From positions 330,526,592 to 330,590,591 of the forward strand of contig NC_073693.1 of the NCBI RefSeq assembly GCF_029784155.1: a DNA stretch of 64,000 nt, given 5' to 3'. Position numbers and translations under genes: made by a program. Position 1 is the first letter of the stretch. Each line of letters starts with the position of its first letter. This DNA is from Uranotaenia lowii (lineage: Eukaryota; Arthropoda; Insecta; Diptera; Culicidae). The notes below the pieces were generated by a model, which saw only the letters and a program-made list of their open reading frames with translations, searched no databases and was not told the origin of the DNA. This document shows positions 21,169 to 31,699 of the stretch, piece after piece.

Positions 21169-21504
21169 AATGAGTTCTACAAGCAAATGTTACGAATTCT
21201 TTGATTAATCCTTCTATAAGGGAGATGAAGAATCTAATTTCTTTAGCGTAGGTCCAATCTCTTCGCTGTCTTCGAAAAACTTATTAAAAATCATTTTAAA
21301 AAAATTTCATATTTTACACTGTATCTCAAAAGATGAATGTTAAAGAAACTCAACTTTCGAGACAAAGTTTCAGAAATTGGCATTTTAAATAAGTTTGTCG
21401 AAGACAGCGAAGAGATTGGACCTACGCCGAAGAAGTTAGATTCTTCATCTCCCTTATAGAAGGATTAATCAAAGAATTCGTAACATTTGCATGTAGAACT
21501 CATT
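21169..21504. mobile_element. Palindromic MITE-like element, 117-bp arms
   Basis: Arms at 21169-21285 and 21388-21504 are inverted copies with only a handful of differences, separated by about 100 bp. Landmarks are TACGAATTCTTTGATTAATC and TCTTCGCTGTCTTCGA with their reverse complements. There is no coding content and no obvious target duplication. It is more diverged than the palindrome at 17067-17550. Confidence 0.8.
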
Positions 21505-21536
21505 CTTATGTGAAACATTCTTTTGTAAAAACTATT

Positions 21537-21880
21537 GTGCACCCCCAGCTCCCCTCACTCATCTTCGAATTTTCGAAAATGCCGAAGGGGGGAAAATCTA
21601 GTTTAAGGTAATTCATTGAAAATTTTGATAAATCACTCGAAAATTCGAACAGTTGAGCGAGCGATAATCAAACTGTAGAAGATGGAAACTGTGTCACTTT
21701 TCAAATTCGAGACTTTTCAAATTTTCGAACTAAATGATTACAATTTTTCGATTTTGTACATTATAGATTGTAGGCAAGTTTGTTTCATGCAAGCTTTTGT
21801 CCAATTTGTACCAATTTATAAAAAAAAATGTATTATTTATTATCATCCACCTACCAAATTTGTTCCGGCCTAATTGAAAT
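21537..21880 (+). repeat. Diverged relative of the 59516-59914 MITE
   Basis: Starts with a C-rich run near CACCCCCAGCTCCCC and CCGAAGGGGGGAAA. It continues through CATGCAAGCTTTTGTCCAAT and ends TTTGTTCCGGCCTA. The element at 59516-59914 shows the same order: C-run, CCGAAGGGGGAAA, CAAGCTTCCGTGCAAT and TTTGTTCCGGCCTA. The left inverted end is not well preserved here. Confidence 0.55.
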
Positions 21881-22524
21881 CCATTTACACTTTCAACTTA
21901 AAATTGGGGACGTTCCATGCGATTTTAAATCATTTACATCATTTTAAAGTTTAGAAAAGACCATTATTTTGTTGTTTTTAAGTCGGGTAAATGGGCATAA
22001 TTCCTCTGCATTTTTTCTGGGTTTTCAGATTATAAACGACATCGTATTTCATAGGTCAAAAACAGAGTGCCAACGAAAATAACCATGACGGGTTCCAAAA
22101 AACCGGTAAGCTAAGCAGAAAAATAAGCCCAAATTACTTCAAAATGTCATGTCAAATACGTCAAAATCTTTTATTATTTAATTTTTTTTCGAAAATCCCT
22201 TTAAAAAAATATTCTAACAATTTTTAAGACTTTTCGGAAAGGAAAATGGGAAGAAGTTCCAGCTAGTTTTCAAGTGTGAGAACAAAGTAAGAGATTTTCG
22301 AACCCGAAATCCAAAATAAATTGCAACTTCAGGATGGCGGAGAAGATGAACTAAAACCTTCTATCTGAGTCTGATTTTTTTTCCAGTAATCCAAATCTGC
22401 TGTCGTTTTTGACCGGAAACAAACTCTGTGTCCTGCTAATTGACCCAGATTTCCCAGAAAACCAAATTAGGAAAACATTGAAGTGAGCTAATTTTGTCAT
22501 AGAGTATTACAAAGTGTGTTCTTT
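21881..22524. other. AT-rich spacer, possible LINE remnants
   Basis: No supported gene. AAGCCCAAATTACTTCAAAA at 22127 recurs as a near match at 22773, bracketing the reverse transcriptase fragment, so part of this interval may belong to the same decayed element. Confidence 0.35.
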
Positions 22525-22770
22525 AAAAAAAATTCGATCCGGACGATCACGCGTGGCCAACATCACAACACTACGAATTAATCTCTTCATAAAAGCTACG
22601 AATAAAACAACTAATTCCAGGACTTTCTTCTGCTAGTGTTCGTTGATTTCGAAAAAAAAAATTCAACAATCTGAACCATGAAAACATTTGGGTCGCACTC
22701 CGACGTAGAGGAGTCCCAGAGAAACTAATCAATTTCATTGAAGCACAGTATGAGGCGAACAAAACAAAGA
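22525..22770 (+). pseudogene. Non-LTR reverse transcriptase fragment
   Basis: Translated with frameshifts, the plus strand gives NITTLRINLF, then VFVDFEK, then FNNLNHENIWVALRRRGVPE followed by KLINFIEAQYEAN. VFVDFEK followed by NHENIWVAL corresponds to reverse transcriptase block A, with the catalytic Asp in VFVDFEK, and the finger region after it. The frame changes before VFVDFEK and within the following A-run. Later catalytic blocks (PQG, FADD) are not present. It is a dead scrap of a LINE; I do not assign the clade. Confidence 0.65.
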
Positions 22771-22889
22771 AAGTAAGCCCAATTTACTTCAAAAAATCTA
22801 CGTCAGTGTTAGTGACTTATTAAAAACTAACTTTTAAAAAAAACTTGCAAGAATATTTTAGAACCGTAACAAGGAAAAAGGGATTTCAC

Positions 22890-23110
22890 AAATTCTAGAT
22901 AGTCGCCGCTGATGGTGGCTTAAAGGATAATATTCAAGTCTTCTAAGCCAGAGGTCATGGGATCAAATCTCGGAGTGGCATACATAGTACTCTTTCTATG
23001 GATGATTATAGCATTTGTAAGATGCAAGCCGTCATATCCTAGAAAATGTACGCTTTGCTTAGTGTTAAGTATGTAATCTCTTCAAAGAAACATTAAGTTT
23101 CGCTAACATC
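22890..23110 (+). mobile_element. tRNA-derived SINE, family 1, copy 2
   Basis: An A-box-like TGGCTTAAAGG (about 22916) and a B-box-like GGGATCAAATCTC (about 22959) are followed by GGCATACATAGTAC and a body with GCATTTGTAAGATGC and GTCATATCCT. The body matches the minus-strand copy at 16150-16330. It is a SINE with a decayed tRNA head, not a tRNA gene. Confidence 0.65.
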
Positions 23111-23340
23111 CTTTATGTGTGTGAGTTCATTTTTGAAAAGTCGATTCAAGTTCCAAGTTTTATTCCATTCGAATCGAGTTCCAAGTCAGCGGGTAAGTTT
23201 TGGACCCATAATTCGAAAAAAAAATTGAAGTCGCAGGATCTCCGGAATTTTAGTTTGAAGTTTTTGAGGACCTAAATTCGCCATCCATTTTTTCGAATTT
23301 TTCATTTGTTAAATATTCTTCAATTTAGTCTCAGTCTATT

Positions 23341-23467
23341 TCGTTAATTTTGCCAATTTTGTAAATTTTGTCAACTATCTAATCGTTGACAATTTTGTCA
23401 ATTTAGTCAGTTTTGTCAATCTGCCAATTTAGCCAATATTGACAAGTATGTAAATTTTGTCATTTCA
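23341..23467 (+). repeat. TTTGTCAAT-type short tandem repeat
   Basis: About a dozen degenerate 9-10-base units (TTTTGCCAA, TTTTGTAAA, TTTTGTCAA, TTTAGCCAA and variants) follow one another. It is a simple minisatellite-like run; isolated units reappear near 24014-24030. Confidence 0.7.
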
Positions 23468-23639
23468 TTATTCTCGTCATTTAAAAAAAAAAGACATACA
23501 CCGTCTTAGCCGATTTAGGCTTTACAGACTGAATAAATGTCAATTTTGACATAATTTTAATTTTTTATTCTATATTTTTTTTAATTGAGAGATTCATGTT
23601 TGTTCTTAAGCATTATCGAAGAATGCTCGATTGCCAACA

Positions 23640-24015
23640 ACAACTACCGATCAATCGGCGCGCAACGTAAGGTGTGTATAAATAAAGAGAAAAAGCATTA
23701 AAAAAAGAGTCCGCGAGCTTAAAGTTCGAAGCGAATGAGTAGCATTTGCCTGTTTGTTCCAATTTGTTTCTACTAACGAATTTCTCTCCTGTCGTTCGTG
23801 CTCAAGAAAAAGCTCCCTGAGCACGAACGGCATGAGAAAAAGTGAGGTGGTGTGCATCGTTCGCGTCCCCGCATCGTTTTCCCCTCCTCATAGCATTCAA
23901 TGCTTGCGAATATAGCGTTGGGTGAAGGATGACACTAACAATCGTTATCGTAGTATACGATGTGAACATCCAGTTCATATGGTTGACTAGTTTAATTTCG
24001 AGGTTGTTCGTCATT
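23640..24015. other. GC-moderate patch with a 12-bp hairpin
   Basis: Complexity and CpG content are higher than the surroundings. CGTTCGTGCTCA (23793-23804) pairs exactly with TGAGCACGAACG (23818-23829) across a 13-base loop. No gene is supported; minus-strand frames of 68 and 70 residues carry no recognised motif. Confidence 0.4.
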
Positions 24016-24289
24016 TTGTCAATTTTGTCGAACTGTGTCTATGACGTCATGTAAAACTTGAGATCATGTTGATTGATTAGTGATGGCTGGATGTTACTAG
24101 CAAGCCAGATGACTTTTTTGTGATCATTTTTATGATATTTATTATGAAAAACGAAATTTCAAACAATGTTCTTGTTTTTTCTTCTTTCATTTATAGTTTG
24201 AAGAAGAAAAAAACATTTTTTAAGATAAAAATCATTTTTATTGTGCAGCCCAGTTTTGCAAAAACGAAAATACAAAAATTCAAACTAAT

Positions 24290-25520
24290 ACACACCGAGA
24301 TACACAGACATCTTCAGAACTTTGATTCGATCAGATCCCTGCAACGATACAGGATTTGTCTAAATATGTATCGTGTGACCAACATCTATTTGCGAAGTGT
24401 TAGTGAATCTCGTTTTTAAGCTTTTTTTTTCAGATTTAAGCTATTTTTGCCTTGAGAGTATAGGAGATGAAAGCTTAAATCTGAAGAAAAAAGCATATAT
24501 CTGAGGAAAAAAGCGTAAATCTTAGAGATGTGCTCCACACGGATTGTATATCGTTAACGGGACCAGAGGCCGGCAATACTATTCCAACCGTGTGGAGCAC
24601 ATCTCTCAGATTTCCCTTTTTTGACAGATTCAAGCTTTTTTCCTCAGATTTAAGCTTTCATCTCCTATGCTCCCAAGGCAAAAAAAGCTTAAATCTGAGG
24701 AAAAAAAGCTTAAAAACGAGATTCACGAGCACATATTTCAAAGATGTTGGTCACACGATACATAGACAAAACGTGTAACGTTGCCGCCCTCTGACCGGGA
24801 CCTGGCAGGATTGCGGAGATCTCAGTGTGAATCTTCCGAGAACCTAAATTTACCAGACCCCTGCAATGATACAGGATTTGTCTATGTATCGTGTGACCAA
24901 CATCTTTTAGCAAAGTGTTGGTGAATATCGTTTTTAAGCTTTTTTTCCATAGGATTTAAGCTGTTTTTTTGCCTTGAGAGCATATAAGATGAAAGCTTAA
25001 ATATCAGGAAAAAAGCTTTAATCTGAGAGATATCCTCCACACGGATTGTGTATCATTGCAGCCTTGTGGGCAAAATAAGGAGCACCTGCAGTTTTAGTAA
25101 CACACACCCTTCATGAATGTGTGTGTAAATTCAGCCAGGTATGCAACGTTCAGAGGGCGGCAACGTTATACGTTTTGTCTATGTATCGTGTGACCAACAT
25201 CTTTAAATACGTGCTCGTGAATCTCGTTTTTAAGCTTTTTTTCCTCAAATTTTAGCTTTTTTTGCCTTGAAAGCATAGGAGATGAAAGCTTAAATCTGAG
25301 GAAAAAAGCTTAAATCTGTCATAAAAAGGGTAAAAAAAGGGGAAATCTGAGAGATGTGCTCCACACGGTTGGAATAGAATTGCCGGCCTCTGGCAACGTT
25401 ATACGTTTACTCTATAAAACGTGTGACCAACATCTTTTTGTCAAGTGTTAAATCTGACCAAAAAAGCTCAAATCTGAGAGATGTTCTCTACATGGCTTGT
25501 ATAAGGTTGCATTCCTCTGG
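24290..25520. repeat. Cluster of alternating AAGCTTAAATCTGAGG repeats
   Basis: At least four related units of about 150-240 bp lie in both orientations: about 24330-24555 (+), 24562-24795 (-), 24855-25060 (+), 25155-25400 (+), with a short partial copy to 25510. Each carries GCTTAAATCTGAGG-type arms that pair within or between units, CATCTCCTATGCT or its reverse, AGATGTGCTCCACACGG and TGTGACCAACATCTTT. The 24562-24795 and 25155-25400 units are extended inverted copies. No protein is encoded. Related sequence recurs at 34975-35405. Confidence 0.75.
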
Positions 25521-26139
25521 CTTAAAAGGGTCAATTCTTTGATAGTGGACTGAGACTAGAGTATCTTCTTGGAAAATTTCAAAGCATCAAACGCATTATA
25601 TCGGTTTCTTACCTAGATGGGAGGCATTGGGAGATGAGTATGTACCTGAAATTGAAAAAAAAAACAATTATTATACAACTAACCAATTTAGAGCCTTTAT
25701 AGATGAGCTAGATATAATTTTTTAAAGAATGAAATAAATTAAATTCTAAATTATCAAATATAGATAAAATTTTGGTTTTCCATATGCGATCCCTAAACAA
25801 AAGGAATATTTAAAACTTGTTTCTCTCGCCAAAGAGATCTTTCAAACCTAGTTGTCAGTTCGATATGACTAGTCACACATATTCGATAAGCAAATAATCC
25901 GCGTCACCTATTTTTGTGTTATCTTTCTAAAGCGGTTAGCCACTCTTAGTTTTGGAAAACCGGAAACAATTCGTAACTTAGACACAAGCCTTCTGTCTGC
26001 TTTGCTCGAAGAGTAGTCCGGTGGCTTTCTTCTATCTCTCGAAAAGTAGCTTAAAACAAAGCAAAACAAAACAAAACAAAAAAGCAAGAAACAAAGATAC
26101 GAAACAAATTTCGAACACATTTCAACCTCCTACACACGT
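25521..26139. other. Spacer, nothing recognised
   Basis: AT-rich sequence without supported features apart from a short (AAAAC)n run near 26052-26075. Confidence 0.4.
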
Positions 26140-26960
26140 TTCAATTTCTCGCAACATACGAACGAGGAGGAACGTTTCGGTGGATTTTGGTGGGGCCTCC
26201 GAGGAGGTTGGAATGAGATACAAGTGTATAATTTACTCCAAATCCGATTATACCTGCCGGGCGGCGGCGATTAGCGTGAAATGAACTAAATGAAGCCCTT
26301 CCTCGGTTTCTCCTCTTGCCGGTCAGGTCGTTCAGTCAGTGGCCCGGCGACCTGGTCTTCATGCGATGCGTCCTCCAGCGGCGGCTTGATGTTCCGAGGA
26401 TGATCCTTCCTCTTTCGCCCGCCACCGGAGGGTTGATTATTCAGGCTTCTTCGAGCTAATCTCCTGGTACCGGTCGATGAATCTGACTGGTTTAGATATG
26501 TACTTAAAAAAGTGTGTTTTTATTTTTGTTTCTGAGGACTGGCCAATTCGCGGAGAACCTGTAGGTGACCTTGGTTGACGCCTACGGATAAAATCGCGTT
26601 CTTATTCGAGAGTCTCTTTCTAGAACCGCGATTCTTCGTCTGGTGCCTGCCGCATAAAATGCGAATTTTATTACCGCTCGCTACTGCTGTCAAGTGGATT
26701 AACCGGTTTCCCATGGACCGGAGTCGGCCGGTCCTTCCAATGATTACGTCCCGCGACCAATTTGCGATACAATTTAAAATCCAAGATATAAAAATTACAA
26801 TGTCCTCCTCCCACATCCGGAGGACTCCCGGCAGATTGGAAATCGATACCTCCTACACGTGCCCGGTTGCTGCTGCTTCGGGAATGAAGTTGTCACCCTA
26901 CCTTGCGTCATTAATTTGCTTAAGGAACAGTTGTGAAAACACCCCTCTGGGTTCTTAGGC
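26140..26960. other. GC-richer unique patch, function unknown
   Basis: This stretch has markedly more G, C and CpG than its neighbours and no internal repetition. Opposed frames overlap (26520-26816 minus, 26575-26958 plus) but neither shows a domain, signal peptide or low-complexity protein bias, and the overlap suggests composition rather than coding. It could be an exon of a gene extending beyond the window, a regulatory island or a conserved non-coding block. No splice-site pair is convincing. Confidence 0.35.
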
Positions 26961-27530
26961 TGAGACAATCAGATCAGAAATTGCTAAACCGAACCTCAGG
27001 AAATGGAAACAGAAATGGCAGCAAGCAACTGAACAAACGTAGAAAAGTTACTTAGTAGCTATTGTAGGTTTAATGTTTCTGTAACGAGACTAGAATCAAC
27101 TACAAGACTAGGTGGTGGTTATCCTTGACAAGGACGTGTAACTGCGCAGTTGAATACAGATCTACAGATACAGATATCGGTGTAGCTCTAGGTCTCTCCG
27201 AAGTCTCAACAGAGATATAGGAATGCATCTCGGGTTGTTGATTCAGTCTCTGAGCCTTGTGCTGGTCGGCTGCGAGCCATTTGCGGTTAATGATGATGGA
27301 TTGCGGGAAAGAATGGATGGCAATTAAACTTGATCATCCTTCTATACTTAGATATGGGATGGAGATTGAACAAGTGTGGTTTAATTTTTTTCTTTTCCTT
27401 GAAAATAAAATAAATAAATTGATACTTCACTGCCCTTATAGAGTGGCACTATTGACATCACTACCTTCAACAGGAACAAGGTATTTGTTTGACTTACTCT
27501 AGAAAATTTTGCTATTCATGTTGTTATGTA

Positions 27531-28784
27531 CAGTTGCGTTAAAAAAAATGATATCGCGCGCATCAGCGCACCCGTTTCCGACTTTGATCAGCTGCCATTT
27601 CTCAAAATTAAAAAAAAATTAAAACGAGAGCTTCTATACAAACATCCGGTCAAAAAAACATCAAATCGCCTATTGGACAATAATAAACCTCATTTTTAAA
27701 CCGGTCCAAATTTTGATCGCGTCAATCGATTTTGATGGAACTCGGCCAGGTACTAGATCAATCATTTTAACATCTTTTGGCCAAATTTGTATTTTGAATG
27801 AAAATTGTCAAAAATACTGTGAATTTTGTGAAGTAATCTTAAAATTCCCTTTTTTCTTTTTCATGAGAAAAGCTGTATTTTTTTATCAGTTATAGTACAG
27901 TAAACTTTGTGGAATGTTAGTTGGATAGTTGAACTAGATTTTGTGATAATTTCATGAAAAAATATCAACCCAAACAGAAATGGCAGCTGGTCAAAATTGG
28001 AAGCGAATGCGCTGCTTCACGCAATTTCATTCTTTTTTTAAGGGGGGAGTAGGGTCTAACAATTTCAAAAAATCGATTTTTTTATTTTTTTATTTTCTTA
28101 TTGTAAAACATTTCTAGAATGTTGTGTCAACGTTTCAAGTCAATCGAAGCAAAACTGTAGAAATTATAGGCCTTTATCTCCTCTTATTTAATACTGCAAG
28201 AATTCGGCAGCAGAAACTTCAAACGCGTTTTTCTCGAAAGCACATTTTTAAAGTCCGTGGACATCGTCATTTGAAAACTACTTCACCGATTCTTTTCCAA
28301 TTTGGAACATATTTTCTACATATAAAATACCAAACCCCAACGTTTTTCTTTTTTTATTTTTTACTTTGGGGAGATTTTACAGATAAAAAATGGCGGATTT
28401 TTTCGTGAAAAATCGTGGTTTTTAAACAGCCACAAAAATTCCAAAAAAAAAAATTTTTAAGTTAAATAAAATCGTTGGGTCCAGAAAAACATCTATTAAA
28501 AATATATTGCTCTGATTTTTTGACTTCAGATGATTCTGTGCTGAGATACAGTGTCCACCGCAAATCCTGTTTTCTAAAAGGCATCCAAAGTGCTCCGTCA
28601 CCGGCTCATTTTTCAATATTTTTCTACGAAAAATTACAAAATGTTCTTTTAACAATGCTTTGTATAATGCAAAAAATTTGAATACATTTGTTTGAACGAT
28701 AGCTCTAAAAAAAATCGTGAAAATGGTGTTTTTTTTTTACCCGTTAGACCCTACCAACCCCCCCCCCCCCCCTTAAAGCAACTG
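27531..28784. mobile_element. TA-flanked MITE split by a TTAA element
   Basis: The left tip CAGTTGCGTTAAAAAAAA (27531) is mirrored by TTAAAGCAACTG (ending 28784), and TA flanks both (27529-27530, 28785-28786), a Tc1/mariner-style target. The right terminal repeat is interrupted at its TTAA by the element at 28042-28772. Joining the sequence across that insertion restores a right end matching the left over about 70 bp, including AGCTGCCATTTCT. There is no transposase frame. Confidence 0.75.
28038..28776. mobile_element. TTAA-flanked element, piggyBac-like target
   Basis: TTAA at 28038-28041 and 28773-28776 bracket an element starting GGGGGGAGTAGGGTCTAAC and ending GTTAGACCCTACCAACCCC followed by a C-run. 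The inverted TAGGGTCTAAC tips and exact TTAA duplication match the insertion habit of piggyBac-type elements. The 0.73-kb body encodes nothing recognisable. Superfamily assignment is by target site only. Confidence 0.7.
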
Positions 28785-28786
28785 TA

Positions 28787-30941
28787 TGTACATAGATCGA
28801 AATATGAGGTATAACTTTATTTTGGCAATTAGCGACTAAGTAAATTTTGTTTAATAACTTCACTGATTCAAGATAAGAAGAAAAACGACTTAAATCAAAT
28901 TTATTTACTTAGTGGTTTTTGAAAAAACGCTGTTATTGCAACAAATTAGAAATTTTTAAAAAATTCCCAAATTTTATTAAAATTCACAAACACCTACCTG
29001 CACGTAATGCATACTCAAAAAACATGTACCCCGATTTCTGATCTTCGCAATAAGAATTCAAATTTGATGTTATTGCTGTACTACTGATTGAAATTATATA
29101 TTTAATTTTTCTGGTGCAGTTCTTAAAACAGATTCCGCTGAATCTTTCGACTAAGCAGAAATCTAGAAACTTTATTTCCTTTCTCATATTAGAAATAAAA
29201 AATGAAAAATTTGGTTGCATAGCTATTAAAACTATTATTTCAGAATGCGCTTTTGAAACCTGACTTCTAGATGCCGAATTCTGGATCTATTTATCTATAT
29301 TCTGGTAAATTTATCTTTATTCTGAGTCTGAATTTCAAATCTCACTTCAAAATGCATGATTTAATAATTTTTTTTAATTTACAATTTTTTTTAATTATTG
29401 TAAGAACAAATTACCTTCCGATTCCGATTTTTGAGATAAATTTTGAATGTTTGTTATTCCGAAATATCAAACGTGATCCATAGCTCAATAACTAATAATC
29501 TGTAATTTTGGCCGCATTATTTAGATTTTGTGTTTAGTTTTGTGACACTGTGCTGAATGATAAGAAAATATTTTCGAATCCAAATAAGAAAAGTACCGCG
29601 CCTCGAGGTTATATCATTTGTAAACAATATTATGTTTCATTTTTGAGTTAATATTTTGCTAGTTTTTAACAACTTGTATGTGCATTGTACATATAACACA
29701 AACAAAGAACCTTGAATTATATTTAAATTTTAATATTTTATCAATCAAAAATTGGGGTATTTTTTTGATTTTTTTTTTAATTTACAAAGGTACCAATAAC
29801 TCGATTTAAAAGAGATCCAAATAATTGAAGTCACGTTAAAAAAAATTAATAGTTAATTTTGTCTAAAAACAACGATGGTTCAAAAAATCTTTGTAAAAAA
29901 TTGCTTATAAGAATATTAGTTGACCTAGAGGTGAATAAGGACTTTATTAATGAATTGCTGCATTCATATCATCCTTTTGAAGTCCTATTAATATTTAATC
30001 TTTATTTGTTCACCAAATAAATTCGATATTTTAGTCGCGATTTCCAAAATTATTCCACAATTTTAAATTTTGTTACATTTTTGCTAATTTTTTAAAGTAT
30101 CGATTCAGCATAACGTGTTGTTTAAAAAAAAAAAGCTTCTGATACAGATTTGAACATCATCAATTCTGGACTAATGTATTAGCATATAGACAGTTCTTTA
30201 CGAACACAACCTTACCGAAAGGCCTCAGTCCTAACCTCTAAACAAGAATGAAACGATTAATTTTATATTTTCCTAGGACAAAATTGCCGTTTTCGCCCCT
30301 TTGAAAAACCGGTTGAGTTTGCAATGTTTTGATTTTGAATGCTACCTAGTGGAGCCAGGTCGAATAATTTTTCTTTAATTCTTTTTAATCTTATTCGAAA
30401 ATCATTAAGATAATCATAAGTTGAAGCAAATTTAACAATGTTTTGAAAAGTCCTCTTCATATCTCTGTTCGAATAGTAAACAACCTGCAGCAATTAATTT
30501 GAATTATGCACATACTTAATGTAATTTGTAGTGATTGAACCGTTATATGAAACATTTTCAGCTTCTCTATCACTCACTACTGCCTACGCGTATGCAAGGC
30601 GCGTATGCAAAAAACTCTTTATAAAAACTATTTTTATAAAGTTTGATTTATTTTCTGCATATCCTTAATCTAATTTTTTTACTTATTGACTTTGATGTTT
30701 TAAATAAAAAGATTTTTTTTTACCAAATATCAATCATCTCTATTCTTCATTGTATTCTAAACAAAAGCTGTTGTTAATTTTTCTAAATATATTCCCTTTG
30801 AATTCTACAATCCATTCTTAGCATCCTCCATCTCAACTCTACATTTCTTCTCTCATCTATTCTCAATAGAAACTTTTATTTACAGGCTTATATTTTCACT
30901 AAAAAAAATTATATATCTTAATTTTAAAATTCTACATTACA
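28787..30941. other. AT-rich spacer, nothing recognised
   Basis: About 2 kb of AT-rich sequence. No frame over 80 residues, no terminal repeats and no RNA gene are evident. Confidence 0.5.
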
Positions 30942-31418
30942 AACAATCAGCAGAAGCTGGCCTAAAATCTGCGCTTCCTAAGCCAACCCGTGTTTTCCAC
31001 CGGAAGACAAAATAAAAAATAACAATCAGCTGCAGCAGCCTAAAAAATTTGCGTTTCTTAAGCCAATTTCGTATTTTTTCTCCGGGAGGCCAAATCAAAC
31101 AAACAATTGGCAGCAGCAGCCTTAAAATCTGCGCTTTCTATGCCAATCCGTAATTTTCCACCGGGAGGCTAAATCAAAATCAATAACCAGAAGCAGCTGT
31201 AGCAGCTTTATAAATCTGCGCTTCCTAAGGCAATTCTGTCTTTTCCCACCGAAATGCCAAATCCGAATAATCAGCAGCCTTGAAATCTGCGCTTTCTAAG
31301 CCAATCTGTATTTTTCCATTGGAAGGCTAAATCAAAACAACAATCAGCAGCAGCAGCCTTATACTTCTGCGTTTCCTAAATCAATCTGTCTTTTACCACC
31401 GCAACTCCTAAAAATCTG
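30942..31418 (+). repeat. Six-unit tandem repeat, ~80-bp period
   Basis: Six imperfect units each contain CAGCAGCAGCCTTA-like sequence, ATCTGCGCTTTCTAAGCCAA-like sequence and a TTTTCCACCGGGAGGCTAAA-like end. The ATCTGCG landmarks lie near 30967, 31047, 31126, 31212, 31285 and 31363. Units have diverged by substitutions and small indels, so no continuous frame runs through them. Confidence 0.8.
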
Positions 31419-31699
31419 CAAAGTTGCAATCAAATACATATGTAGGAAATGTCCATCGGCCGTATATACCCTTATAATAATACCAGTTTAAAGGTCGATA
31501 TTGAGCATGAATCTTATTTAGTTTTCGAGATGTGGATTCAGTCAAAAACTGTCCAATTTCAAAGTATGAATTCACATCAGAACTTCAAAGTAGCAGCAAT
31601 TAGAAAGTTGTAAATCCTTTAACTAATTTCTTTATCCAGATTTTTAAGTTCGTTTTTTACCAGAAATTTGTGGAAAAAAGTGTGCAACGTTTTCTACTG
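31419..31699. other. Short spacer, nothing recognised
   Basis: Between the tandem repeat and the LINE tail; no feature seen. Confidence 0.4.

Noticed and set aside
26575..26958. 127-residue frame and an opposed 98-residue frame
   Set aside because: Overlapping antisense frames without motifs; better explained by GC-richer composition.
30942..31418. CRISPR-like array
   Set aside because: Units of ~80 bp are repetitive throughout with no unique spacers, in an insect-type genome.
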